DNA of 7,628 nucleotides from Ignavibacteriaceae bacterium. GTDB taxonomy: Bacteria > Bacteroidota > Ignavibacteria > Ignavibacteriales > Ignavibacteriaceae. Location of the stretch: contig JALHTS010000472.1 in the NCBI GenBank assembly GCA_022865965.1, forward strand, positions 1-7,628. Direction: 5' to 3'. Both the position numbers and the translations under genes were made by a program. The notes beneath the pieces were generated by a model that was not told the DNA's origin, ran no database searches, and was given only the letters and a program-made list of their open reading frames with translations. Every line of letters begins with the position of its first letter. Position 1 is the stretch's first letter. Of the stretch, positions 1 to 7,154 are shown in pieces.

Positions 1-218
1 GCTTTTTCTTCATCTACACCATTAAATGATAAAGTTAATTCAGATCCTATTTCAGCTGCTAAAGTCATAACTCCGATTATACTTTTTCCATTTATATGCA
101 TACCATTACGCGAAATAAAAAACTCGCATTTATATTTCGCCGCCAGTTTAACAACCGTCGCCGCGGGACGGGTATGCAATCCTGCTTTATTAACAATTTT
201 AATTTTGCGTTCAATCAT
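1..218 (-). CDS. ptsH: Phosphocarrier protein HPr (partial, C-terminus beyond left edge)
   Basis: HPr carries a phosphoryl group from enzyme I to sugar-specific EIIA proteins of the PTS in the cytoplasm. Only the first 72 of about 88 residues are in the window. The active-site motif GLHTRPAA lies at residues 13-20, with the phosphorylated histidine at exactly position 15 and Arg17 beside it. The regulatory serine is at exactly position 46, within NGKSIIGV (43-50). Having both His15 and Ser46 points to a true HPr rather than a Crh-type paralogue, which lacks His15. In known systems Ser46 is phosphorylated by HPr kinase/phosphorylase, so a regulatory role is plausible here (inference). The ATG at 218-216 shares one base with the TAA stop of the upstream polyprenyl synthase gene (TAATG). 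No Shine-Dalgarno is visible, so translation is probably coupled. No other PTS gene is in view. Confidence 0.93.
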   Translation of the reverse strand, partial: MIERKIKIVNKAGLHTRPAATVVKLAAKYKCEFFISRNGMHINGKSIIGVMTLAAEIGSELTLSFNGVDEEK

Positions 219-1213
219 TATTGATTTCGTTTTATTAGTGAATTGGCAAGCCAGTAAAATATTCCAATATTTCTATTTTTTGAAATTCTATCAACTGCCT
301 TTAATGCCAAGTTAGTATACAATTGAATTTCTTTCCTTGCATCATCAATCACACCAAGTTTCTCATAAATCATCTTGTACTTATTTACTTCTGATCTTTT
401 TATACCTTTATTTCTGACAACTTCTAACAATGCATTTCTATCATTCTCTTTTGCTTTTTCAAGTGCTTTTAAAAACAAAAATGTTTTTTTACCTTCGATC
501 AGATCACCGCCGACTTTCTTCCCGAATTTTTCTTCATCACCAATTATATCCAGCAAATCATCCTGAATCTGAAAAGCGATACCAAGATTTAATCCATACT
601 CCGACAATGCTTTTATGTCGCGAGGTTTTGCTTCAACAAGCAGTGCCCCTAATTCGCAGCTCATCTTTAACATCATAGCAGTTTTCTTAGTAATCATTAT
701 GATGTATTCATCTATTGTTACTCTTTCACGGGTTTCAAAATCAGTATCAAGACTCTGCCCTTCACAGACTTCTACTAAACCATGTGTGAAAGAAGCTAAA
801 GCTTTTTTTGCATTTCCGTTACAGTCTTTCAACAAATATTCGTATGCTACTGAAAGAAGGCTATCACCTGCTAATATGGCCGAATTGAGATCATATTTTT
901 TGTGAAGAGTTTCTCTTCCTCTTCGCAACTCAGCTTTATCCATTATATCATCATGAATCAGCGTAAAGTTGTGCAGCATTTCAACAGCAAGCGCAGCGTT
1001 AAAAACCTGATTATATTTTCCTCCAGCTACTTTGGCAGATAAAAGAACAAGTATTGGTCTAAGACGCTTCCCGCTGCTTTTAAGAATATATGAAGCCGGT
1101 ACATATAATGAAATGGGGTCTCTTCCTTTTAATAAATCCCGAAGTTTAAAATCAACTTTTTTTCTTTCAGTCTCGTAAATTCTAACATAATTTTTGATTT
1201 CCTGTTCGGTCAA
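218..1213 (-). CDS. Short-chain polyprenyl (geranylgeranyl/farnesyl-type) diphosphate synthase
   Basis: This is a trans-isoprenyl diphosphate synthase of 331 aa, a normal family length. It condenses IPP with an allylic diphosphate in the cytoplasm. Visible motifs are GKRLRP (48-53, IPP binding), the first Asp-rich motif DDIMD (88-92) followed by RRG (97-99), the second Asp-rich motif DDLLD (218-222), and a Lys-containing GGDLIEGKKT (235-244). The first motif is DDxxD with no two-residue insertion. Position -5 before it is aromatic (Phe83), a pattern known from archaeal-type GGPP synthases, where the bulky residue limits chain length. Long-chain synthases usually have a small residue there. 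I infer a C15-C20 product, but the exact length cannot be read from sequence. The start is TTG at 1213-1211: an in-frame TAG lies directly upstream, no ATG precedes the conserved N-terminus, and a good ribosome binding site sits at 1230-1221. The gene is coupled to the isomerase upstream and HPr downstream. Confidence 0.93.
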   Translation of the reverse strand: MTEQEIKNYVRIYETERKKVDFKLRDLLKGRDPISLYVPASYILKSSGKRLRPILVLLSAKVAGGKYNQVFNAALAVEMLHNFTLIHDDIMDKAELRRGRETLHKKYDLNSAILAGDSLLSVAYEYLLKDCNGNAKKALASFTHGLVEVCEGQSLDTDFETRERVTIDEYIIMITKKTAMMLKMSCELGALLVEAKPRDIKALSEYGLNLGIAFQIQDDLLDIIGDEEKFGKKVGGDLIEGKKTFLFLKALEKAKENDRNALLEVVRNKGIKRSEVNKYKMIYEKLGVIDDARKEIQLYTNLALKAVDRISKNRNIGIFYWLANSLIKRNQ

Positions 1214-2256
1214 CTAAGTTCTTCCCTTCTAATCAATTTATTATTTCTTAAATCTTTAAGATTTTTAGAACCGGTTAAAAACATTATTTTTCTTAAAACA
1301 TCAAACCATTCGTTAATCATGTTAAAGACATTTTCTTCGCCGTGATTAATTAAATTTTGTAAAATTATTCATGCAGATGCTGTTATATCAGAACCAAGTG
1401 CAAATGCCTTCGACATATCCATTGCGGAATTTATTCCGCCGGAACCAATTAAAATAAAGTTATATTTTTTCTTCAAAGATGAAACTTCTTTTATGCAGTA
1501 TGAAGTTGGTAAACCCCAATCCCAAAATATTTCATCATTATTTTTCTTACTTCTTAAAAGTTCAACTCCCGCCCAACTGGTTCCACCTGAACCGGCGACA
1601 TCTATTCCTTTTACTCCCGATTCTAAAAGAATTTTGGCAGCTTCTTTTGAAATTCCTGAACCAACTTCCTTAACAATTATTGGTACGCGAAGTTCCTTCA
1701 CAAGTTTTACAATTTTCTTTCTGAGTCCGGTAAATTCTATTTCACCTTCAGGTTGAAGAAGTTCCTGCAAAGGATTTAAGTGAACAACCATTGCATCTGC
1801 TTCAACCATATCGATCAATTTTTTGAATGGATCAATTGATTTTATCTTTACTAATTGAGCAGCACCGATATTTCCCAGCACCGGAATATCCGGCGCTTTC
1901 TCTCTGATAATTTTATATGATCGATGATAATTTTTATCTTCAAGTGCCTGACGTTGGCTTCCAACGCCCAATATTACATTAAGTTGATTTGCTACATCAG
2001 CAAGTCGGGCATTTATATTTTCTGCTTCAGAGGATCCACCCGTCATACATGAAATCAGGAACGGATAATTAATTTTCTTTTTGAAAAATTTTGTTTCAAA
2101 AGAAATATTAGTAAGATCAACTTCAGTTAATGCGAAATGCTTAAAATCATAATTCTTAAATCCGCTAGTCTTTTTTTTGAATTCAACTTTATCAGTCAGA
2201 CATAATTCAATATGCTCTTTTTTTCGTTTGGAAGTTGTATCATTTTTCTGCGGCAT
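1210..2256 (-). pseudogene. fni: Type 2 isopentenyl-diphosphate isomerase (FMN-dependent), interrupted by an in-frame TGA
   Basis: Fni interconverts IPP and DMAPP using reduced FMN and Mg2+. The open frame 2256-1369 encodes 295 aa with the family motifs RKKEHIE (11-17), MTGG (71-74), GSQR (99-102), HLNPLQE (159-165, with the catalytic-region Gln164 and metal-binding Glu165), KEVGSGIS (196-203), AGSGGTSW (221-228) and GSGGI (271-275, FMN phosphate site). It then stops at TGA (1371-1369) after ...DITASA. The same frame continues without another stop for 52 codons to a TGA at 1212-1210. That extension contains GEEN, a MFLTGSKNLKDLR segment and other C-terminal features typical of the family. The restored length of 348 aa is normal. 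Family members often have Arg at the interrupted site, so a C-to-T change of CGA to TGA is the simplest explanation. The 295-aa product would lack the final part of the FMN barrel and is probably inactive. ATG at 2256-2254; no Shine-Dalgarno is seen. Confidence 0.88.
1221..1230 (-). promoter_or_regulatory. Ribosome binding site that fixes the TTG start of the polyprenyl synthase gene
   Basis: On the minus strand the bases read AGAAGGGAAG, a purine-rich Shine-Dalgarno-like stretch. AAGGGA ends nine bases before the TTG at 1213-1211. It lies inside the last codons of the original isomerase reading frame. It is clearly stronger than the leader of any other gene in the window, which fits the use of a non-ATG start. 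Confidence 0.6.
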
Positions 2257-2317
2257 ATTGAGTATGATTTTTGTTGGGTAAAGATATTAAAAATTGTTAA
2301 AAGATGCTTCAAACAGA

Positions 2318-4153
2318 CTAACCGAATTTTTTAAACTCAGTCTCATTTAGATAAAGTCTGTTTACCTTAATTTCACCCTTAAGAGCATTAGTAAGGATAA
2401 TTTCATCTGCCGTGATTAGGTCCTCAAAAAACAAAGTTCGCTCTTGGATGTTTGAATCACGATGAAGTAAAAATTTCCTGTAAATGCCGCCAAGTATTCC
2501 TGAGTTGACTGGTGGTGTAACTAAACTTTCACCAAACCGTAAAAATATATTTGTTATTGAACCTTCTGCCAATTCGTTTTTTTCATTGAAATATATTACA
2601 TCAAAAAAACCTTTTTTTGAATAATAGTAATTTTCCCTGTCGTAAAGCTTCCGGTTTGTTGTTTTGAAATACTGATATTTATTATCAGTAATAATTATCT
2701 TTTTACTATTGATAATATTTATTTCTTTCGGCGGAATTACTGCAGGGCTGACTTCAACTTTTATTTTACCCCATTTGTTAAGAATAAGTTTAATTTTTTG
2801 TTTAGAATGATTATGAAATTTTGAAATTTCTTTTTCCAGTACTTTGTGAATCTTTTTTTCATTATATCTGAAAAGAAAGAATGATGATGATGAATTCAGT
2901 CTGTTCAGATGATCTTCCAATAAAAATATTTTTCCGTTTTCAAGCAGCATAGTTTCAAATAATTCAAATTCGCTTTCCGGATTTGTTAAGAATTTACTTT
3001 TGAGAAGTGTTTCCTGGTATTCCTGATCAACATCACTATCCCATACAATTCCGCTTCCTAAACCAATTTCGCCTTTGTGTGATTTTTTATTTATAACCAA
3101 AGTCCTTATTCCAACATTAAATACTTTTTTCTTTTTGTGAATGAATCCAATAGAACCGGTGTAAATTCCTCGCGGTTCTTTTTCTAATTCATTAATTATC
3201 TCCATGGTTCTGATTTTCGGAGCGCCCGTAATCGATCCACAAGGAAAAATGTTTTTTATAATTTCAGAAAAAGTGATTTGCTTTCTCAGTTTAGATGAAA
3301 TTTCACTTACCATCTGAAAAAGTGATTCATACTTTTCAACTTCGAATAAACTTTCGACTTTAATAGAACCAAACTGACTAATTCTTCCAAGATCATTTCT
3401 TAAAAGATCAACAATCATTACATTTTCTGCACAGTTCTTTTCACTAGTTGCCAGATTGTATTTAATCATATTATCAGATTGATTATCAAATCCCCGTCTT
3501 ACAGTTCCTTTCATTGGTTTGGTTGATATTTTTCTTCCATCAACTTCAAAAAATAATTCAGGTGAAATAGATAAAATGAAACTATCACCAGTATTAATGA
3601 ATGCAGAATACCGTGCAGATTGATTGAAAATAAGTTTGAGAAAAAGATCTGTAACATCACCCTGAAAATTAAATATCCCTTTAACTGTATAGTTAACCTG
3701 GTAAGTATCGCCCTGAGCTATGTATTTTTTAATCTTATGAATATTCTTTTTGAATTCCGATTTAGTATTGTTTAATCGAAAATTCTTTATAGCATAGTTC
3801 CTGATTTTATTATCAGCTATGTTTAAAGAAGATGAATTAAGCTTAATCACATCTTTTGGTTTGAAGAAAAAGAATTGAATTAATTTTTCATTTCCTTGTA
3901 AATAAGGCTGCAGCTTTTTTTCAAACAAATATCCTGCTTCATATTTTATAATTGAGTAGGATGAATAACCTTCCTTATTTAACTGATCAACTTCTTGAAG
4001 TTTTTTTTCTAAATTATGGTTACTATAAATGTTTATAACTTTAAAAGGATTCAGGAATAAAAACGAAAATGATTCTTCATAAAATGGCGGAGTAAAGAAA
4101 AAAGCGGAATTAGTATTAGAAGCAACCTTATTAAGTATCTTTATTAATTCCAT
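2318..4153 (-). CDS. pabBC: Fused aminodeoxychorismate synthase component I / aminodeoxychorismate lyase (PabB-PabC)
   Basis: This 611-aa two-domain enzyme makes p-aminobenzoate for folate in the cytoplasm. Residues up to about 390 are the chorismate-binding PabB domain: GDTYQVNYT (148-156), SPELFFEV (197-204), PMKGTVRRG (213-221), LLRNDLGR (250-257), CGSITGAPK (305-313) and GLGSGIVWDSD (364-374). Lys215 in PMKGT matches the nucleophilic Lys of aminodeoxychorismate synthases, where anthranilate synthases have Ala, so this is PabB and not TrpE. Residues about 396-611 are a class IV PLP fold (PabC-like lyase): FELFETML (396-403), the likely PLP lysine Lys497 in YFKTTNR, and AEGSITNIF (529-537) with Glu530. 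The PabA glutaminase is not in the window, so it must be encoded elsewhere or ammonia is used directly. ATG at 4153-4151 has no clear Shine-Dalgarno. It is the first gene of the minus-strand cluster, 61 bp before the isomerase, with which it may be cotranscribed. Confidence 0.95.
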   Translation of the reverse strand: MELIKILNKVASNTNSAFFFTPPFYEESFSFLFLNPFKVINIYSNHNLEKKLQEVDQLNKEGYSSYSIIKYEAGYLFEKKLQPYLQGNEKLIQFFFFKPKDVIKLNSSSLNIADNKIRNYAIKNFRLNNTKSEFKKNIHKIKKYIAQGDTYQVNYTVKGIFNFQGDVTDLFLKLIFNQSARYSAFINTGDSFILSISPELFFEVDGRKISTKPMKGTVRRGFDNQSDNMIKYNLATSEKNCAENVMIVDLLRNDLGRISQFGSIKVESLFEVEKYESLFQMVSEISSKLRKQITFSEIIKNIFPCGSITGAPKIRTMEIINELEKEPRGIYTGSIGFIHKKKKVFNVGIRTLVINKKSHKGEIGLGSGIVWDSDVDQEYQETLLKSKFLTNPESEFELFETMLLENGKIFLLEDHLNRLNSSSSFFLFRYNEKKIHKVLEKEISKFHNHSKQKIKLILNKWGKIKVEVSPAVIPPKEINIINSKKIIITDNKYQYFKTTNRKLYDRENYYYSKKGFFDVIYFNEKNELAEGSITNIFLRFGESLVTPPVNSGILGGIYRKFLLHRDSNIQERTLFFEDLITADEIILTNALKGEIKVNRLYLNETEFKKFG

Positions 4154-4259
4154 CCGGCAAGAAAAATAAATTTATTTTAATGATATAATTTATTGAAACA
4201 GTTCTTTATTTTGGCAGCAGTATAAGGAATTTTTTCTAACATTAAGTTAAAAACAAATT
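4154..4259. promoter_or_regulatory. Divergent intergenic region between pabBC and the MFS transporter
   Basis: These 106 bp must hold the promoters of both divergent genes, or of pabBC plus an independent one for the transporter. The region is very AT-rich. Near-matches to the Bacteroidota -7 box TAnnTTTG occur on both strands (for example TATTTTTC just before pabBC on the minus strand), but none has a convincing -33 partner, so I do not call a specific promoter. Confidence 0.4.
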
Positions 4260-5775
4260 ATGAGTAAACCTCGTCTATCTTTCTGGCAAATCTGGAATAT
4301 GAGTTTCGGATTTCTTGGTATTCAATTCGGTTTTGCACTTCAAAATGCTAATGTAAGCAGAATATTTGAAACACTTGGCGCTAACATAGATGCAATACCT
4401 CTATTGTGGATTGCAGCACCTGTAACCGGTCTCATTGTTCAGCCAATAATTGGACATATGAGTGATAAAACCTGGAATAGATTAGGAAGACGTAGACCGT
4501 TCTTTTTAGTTGGTGCAATTTTAGCTTCAGTTGCAATTATTTTTATGCCTAACTCCCCTGCTCTCTGGGTTGCAGCCGGAATGCTTTGGATAATGGATGC
4601 ATCAATAAATATTTCAATGGAACCTTTTCGTGCCTTTGTAGGTGATATGCTTCCATCCGAACAACGAACAAACGGATTTGCAATGCAAAGCTTCTTCATT
4701 GGAACAGGTGCTGTAATTGCTTCTGCATTACCATATATGATGACAAACTGGTTTGGTATTCCGAACACCGCTCCGGCAGGTGAGATTCCTGATTCGGTTA
4801 AGTATTCCTTTTATATCGGCGGTGTTGTTTTTTTTCCTTGCTGTTCTCTGGACGGTTATTTCATCAAAAGAATATTCTCCCGAAGAATTGAAAAAGTTTG
4901 AAGAAGATGAAAAGGAAAAAATAAAAGCTTTAAAATATATTACTGAACCAATTGAAGGATCAAAATTTAATAAGTTTGGAATGATCTGGACTTTAATTGG
5001 ATTACTTGGTTCTTTGTTTCTGCATTACATTCTTAAAGAAGATGATTTTGGTTTATATGTTCTTTTCATAGGTTCGTTTATATTCGGATTGCTTCAATTG
5101 CTTTCCGGTTACTTATCAAACTCGGGAAAAACTTCCGGTGGATTTGTTACAATTCTGAATGATCTCTACAAAATGCCTAAGACAATGAAGCAGCTTGCTG
5201 TTGTTCAATTCTTCTCATGGTTTGCATTATTTGCAATGTGGATTTACACAACTCCGGCAGTAACGAGACACATTTATGAAACAAGTGATACAACTTCAGC
5301 ATTGTATAATCAGGGTGCAGATTGGGTTGGAGTTTTAATGTCTGTCTACAATGGATTTGCTGCAGTGATGGCATTTGTATTAGTATGGCTTGCCAAGAGA
5401 ACGAATCGTAAAACCGTTCATATGATTTCACTTATTTGCGGTGGATTAGGTTTTGCATCTTTCTTTATTATCAAAGATCCAAATCTTCTTTTGATATCAG
5501 AACTTGGAATAGGTTTAGCCTGGGCTTCAATTTTATCTATGCCTTATGCTATTCTTGCCGGTTCGCTTCCTGCTGAGAAAATGGGTGTATATATGGGCAT
5601 TTTTAATTTCTTTATAGTAATTCCGCAAATAACTGCCGCAGCTATTTTGGGATTTTTTGTTAAAAATATTGTAGGCGGAGAAGCAATTTACGCATTACTA
5701 CTCGGTGGGGCATCCTTAATTTTGGCTGCGTTTCTTGTTTTATTTGTAGATGATGTTGATGAAGTTAAAAGATGA
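4260..5775 (+). pseudogene. SLC45/sucrose-transporter-like MFS permease, split by a +1 frameshift in a T8 run
   Basis: This is a sugar-type major facilitator permease of the inner membrane. The N-terminal frame (4260-4901, 213 aa) has IQFGFALQNANVSRI (21-35) and GHMSDKTWNRLGRRRP (65-80), the loop 2-3 signature of sucrose/SLC45 transporters, then EPFRAFVGDMLPSEQRTNGF (121-140). At T8 (4828-4835) the frame is lost and the last 21 residues are nonsense. The second half continues one frame over, from CTT at 4837 to TGA at 5773-5775 (312 aa). It contains the charged cytoplasmic central loop (EELKKFEEDEKEK) and six further hydrophobic segments. Removing one T rejoins them as ...GGVVFFLAVLW..., giving 504 aa with about 12 membrane segments, normal for the family. 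The substrate is probably a disaccharide such as maltose or sucrose with H+ symport, by family only. The ATG at 4260 is preceded by AAACAAATT, with no Shine-Dalgarno. The lesion may be real or a sequencing error. Confidence 0.9.
4828..4835 (+). repeat. T8 homopolymer at the transporter frameshift
   Basis: Eight consecutive T follow the codon start G4827. Upstream the frame reads GTT TTT TTT CCT, while the downstream half needs GTT TTT TTC CTT, that is seven T. Such a run is prone to sequencing indels, replication slippage and transcriptional slippage. Confidence 0.85.
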
Positions 5776-5783
5776 AACTTTGT

Positions 5784-5820
5784 AAGATGTCATCTTTTCA
5801 GCCACAAAAGATGACATCTT
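5784..5820. terminator. Perfect 15-bp hairpin between convergent genes, probable bidirectional terminator
   Basis: AAGATGTCATCTTTT (5784-5798) and AAAAGATGACATCTT (5806-5820) are exact reverse complements around a 7-base loop, CAGCCAC. The element starts 8 bp after the transporter stop and ends 8 bp before the nfeD stop, so it lies where transcripts from both strands end. The A4/T4 next to the loop and the short T stretches resemble a bidirectional terminator. The stem is AT-rich and the T tail on either strand is short, so intrinsic termination may be modest. Each arm also contains a small palindrome of its own (AAGATG-N-CATCTT). Confidence 0.75.
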
Positions 5821-5828
5821 TGATCAAC

Positions 5829-7154
5829 TTAATTCTCCTTGATTGGAATAACTACAACGCGCATTCCTTCAGTCTTTATAACTTTTATCTTTGTTCCATT
5901 TTTTATGTATTCGGAATCTGAAACTACATCAACTTTTTGTCCGTCAATTTCAGCAGTACCGGCAGGACGTAAGGTTGTTAATGCAATACCTTCCTTTCCA
6001 ACTAAAGAGCTGAAATCAGGATTTGATACATAACCTCTATTAGCGGCAGTTGCCGTTGAAAGAACCAGTTTGTTAAAGATTGCAGATTTTGGAAGAAACT
6101 TTGCAAGAATTAAAATCAGTATTAGCGCACTGGTAATTGCACCAGCTAGTTGAATGATTGCCATAGAAATAATTTCAAAATCGAGGAACGGTCTTCCTCC
6201 AATAAGAGATAGAAATAGTGATAAAACCACTAACAACATTCCGCTAATACCTGCAATTCCGAATCCGGGTATAATAAAAATCTCTGAAGCAATTAAAATT
6301 AGTCCTGCTATGAACATTAGTATTTCAACAATAGTTGCAAGTTGAAGTATGTATGCTGAACCGAAGAATAAAGCCAACGCAATTATTCCTGCGGTGCCAG
6401 GAACACCCCAGCCGGGGGTCTTCACTTCAGCAAACAATCCGAAGAACCCAATCATCATTAACAATGAGGCTACCAAAGGATAGTTTAAAAATCTCACAAC
6501 ATCTTCAGCCCAATTTGGTTCAACTCGGACTACAGTTGCTCCCTTTAGATCAAGAAATTCTAAAACATCATCAATCTTAGTAAAAAGTGTATCTGCAAAG
6601 CCATATTCAAGTGCTTCTTCAGAGGTTAAAGTTACTAGTCGAGAAGAATCAACCAATCCTTTAATAATAACTCTTTCATCGACCATTGCTTCGGCAACAT
6701 CTGTTCGTCGCCCGTTTCTTTCGGCAGTTGCACGCATTTCAGAACGCATATATGATTGATATTTTTCGCTTACTTTTTCTCCAGCTTGATCAACAACTGT
6801 AGCAGCACCAATGGAGCTTCCTGGAGCCATAATAATTGTCTGACAAGAAATAGCAATCAATGCTCCGGCGGATATCGCTCTGTTATTTATAAAAGCAACC
6901 GTTGGAATTCTGCTGTCAAGTATAGCATCTTTAATCTGAGTAGCCGCATCCACTCTTCCGCCAAATGTGTTGATCTTAAAAATAATTGCATCTGCGCCGC
7001 CTTTTTCAGCATCAGAAATTGCCCTGCTGATGTATGGTGCAAGTCCGAGATCTATTTCATCTTCGATGTATGCGATGTAAACTTTTTTCTGCTGTGCATA
7101 AATAAAAGCAGACGATAAAAGCAGAATTGACAGAAATATTTTTATGGTTTTCAT
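5829..7154 (-). CDS. nfeD: NfeD family membrane-bound serine protease (long form, ClpP-class)
   Basis: This is a full-length NfeD protein of 441 aa. Residues 1-20 form a signal peptide (Lys-containing start, hydrophobic core, likely cut after AFIYA before QQ). About 23-210 is a ClpP/SppA-like Ser-Lys protease domain with INTFGGRVDAA (61-71) and the nucleophile region NRAISAGALIA (91-101), where Ser95 is the probable catalytic Ser. The general-base Lys is probably Lys131, possibly Lys127. Five hydrophobic segments lie at about 222-241, 252-270, 273-296, 298-318 and 328-352. A C-terminal OB-fold (about 375-441, with VGKEG at 385-389) follows. Archaeal relatives cut the hydrophobic tail of the partner stomatin/slipin, so a role in membrane protein quality control is inferred. 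No slipin gene is next to it. The ATG at 7154-7152 has AGAGAG eight bases upstream. It converges on the transporter gene. Confidence 0.95.
   Translation of the reverse strand: MKTIKIFLSILLLSSAFIYAQQKKVYIAYIEDEIDLGLAPYISRAISDAEKGGADAIIFKINTFGGRVDAATQIKDAILDSRIPTVAFINNRAISAGALIAISCQTIIMAPGSSIGAATVVDQAGEKVSEKYQSYMRSEMRATAERNGRRTDVAEAMVDERVIIKGLVDSSRLVTLTSEEALEYGFADTLFTKIDDVLEFLDLKGATVVRVEPNWAEDVVRFLNYPLVASLLMMIGFFGLFAEVKTPGWGVPGTAGIIALALFFGSAYILQLATIVEILMFIAGLILIASEIFIIPGFGIAGISGMLLVVLSLFLSLIGGRPFLDFEIISMAIIQLAGAITSALILILILAKFLPKSAIFNKLVLSTATAANRGYVSNPDFSSLVGKEGIALTTLRPAGTAEIDGQKVDVVSDSEYIKNGTKIKVIKTEGMRVVVIPIKEN

Noticed and set aside
1369..1371. TGA as a recoded sense codon (Trp, Gly or selenocysteine).
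   Set aside because: TGA is used as a normal stop by other genes here, Trp is encoded by TGG, and the family does not use selenocysteine at this position. A nonsense mutation or a sequence error is simpler.
4188..4225. Sigma70-like promoter for the transporter: TTGAAA with TATAAG downstream.
   Set aside because: The spacer is about 22 bp, too long for a normal promoter, and the likely host group uses different promoter elements.
4753..4836. ATG at 4753 as the start of a separate 340-aa transporter gene.
   Set aside because: The first 28 codons of that frame overlap the real N-terminal half in another frame and encode no conserved sequence. Similarity begins only after the T8 run, so this is the back half of one gene.
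6756..7118. Plus-strand open frame of 120 codons opposite nfeD, and similar antisense frames opposite the other genes.
   Set aside because: They are composition-driven shadows of clearly conserved genes, with no recognisable protein features.
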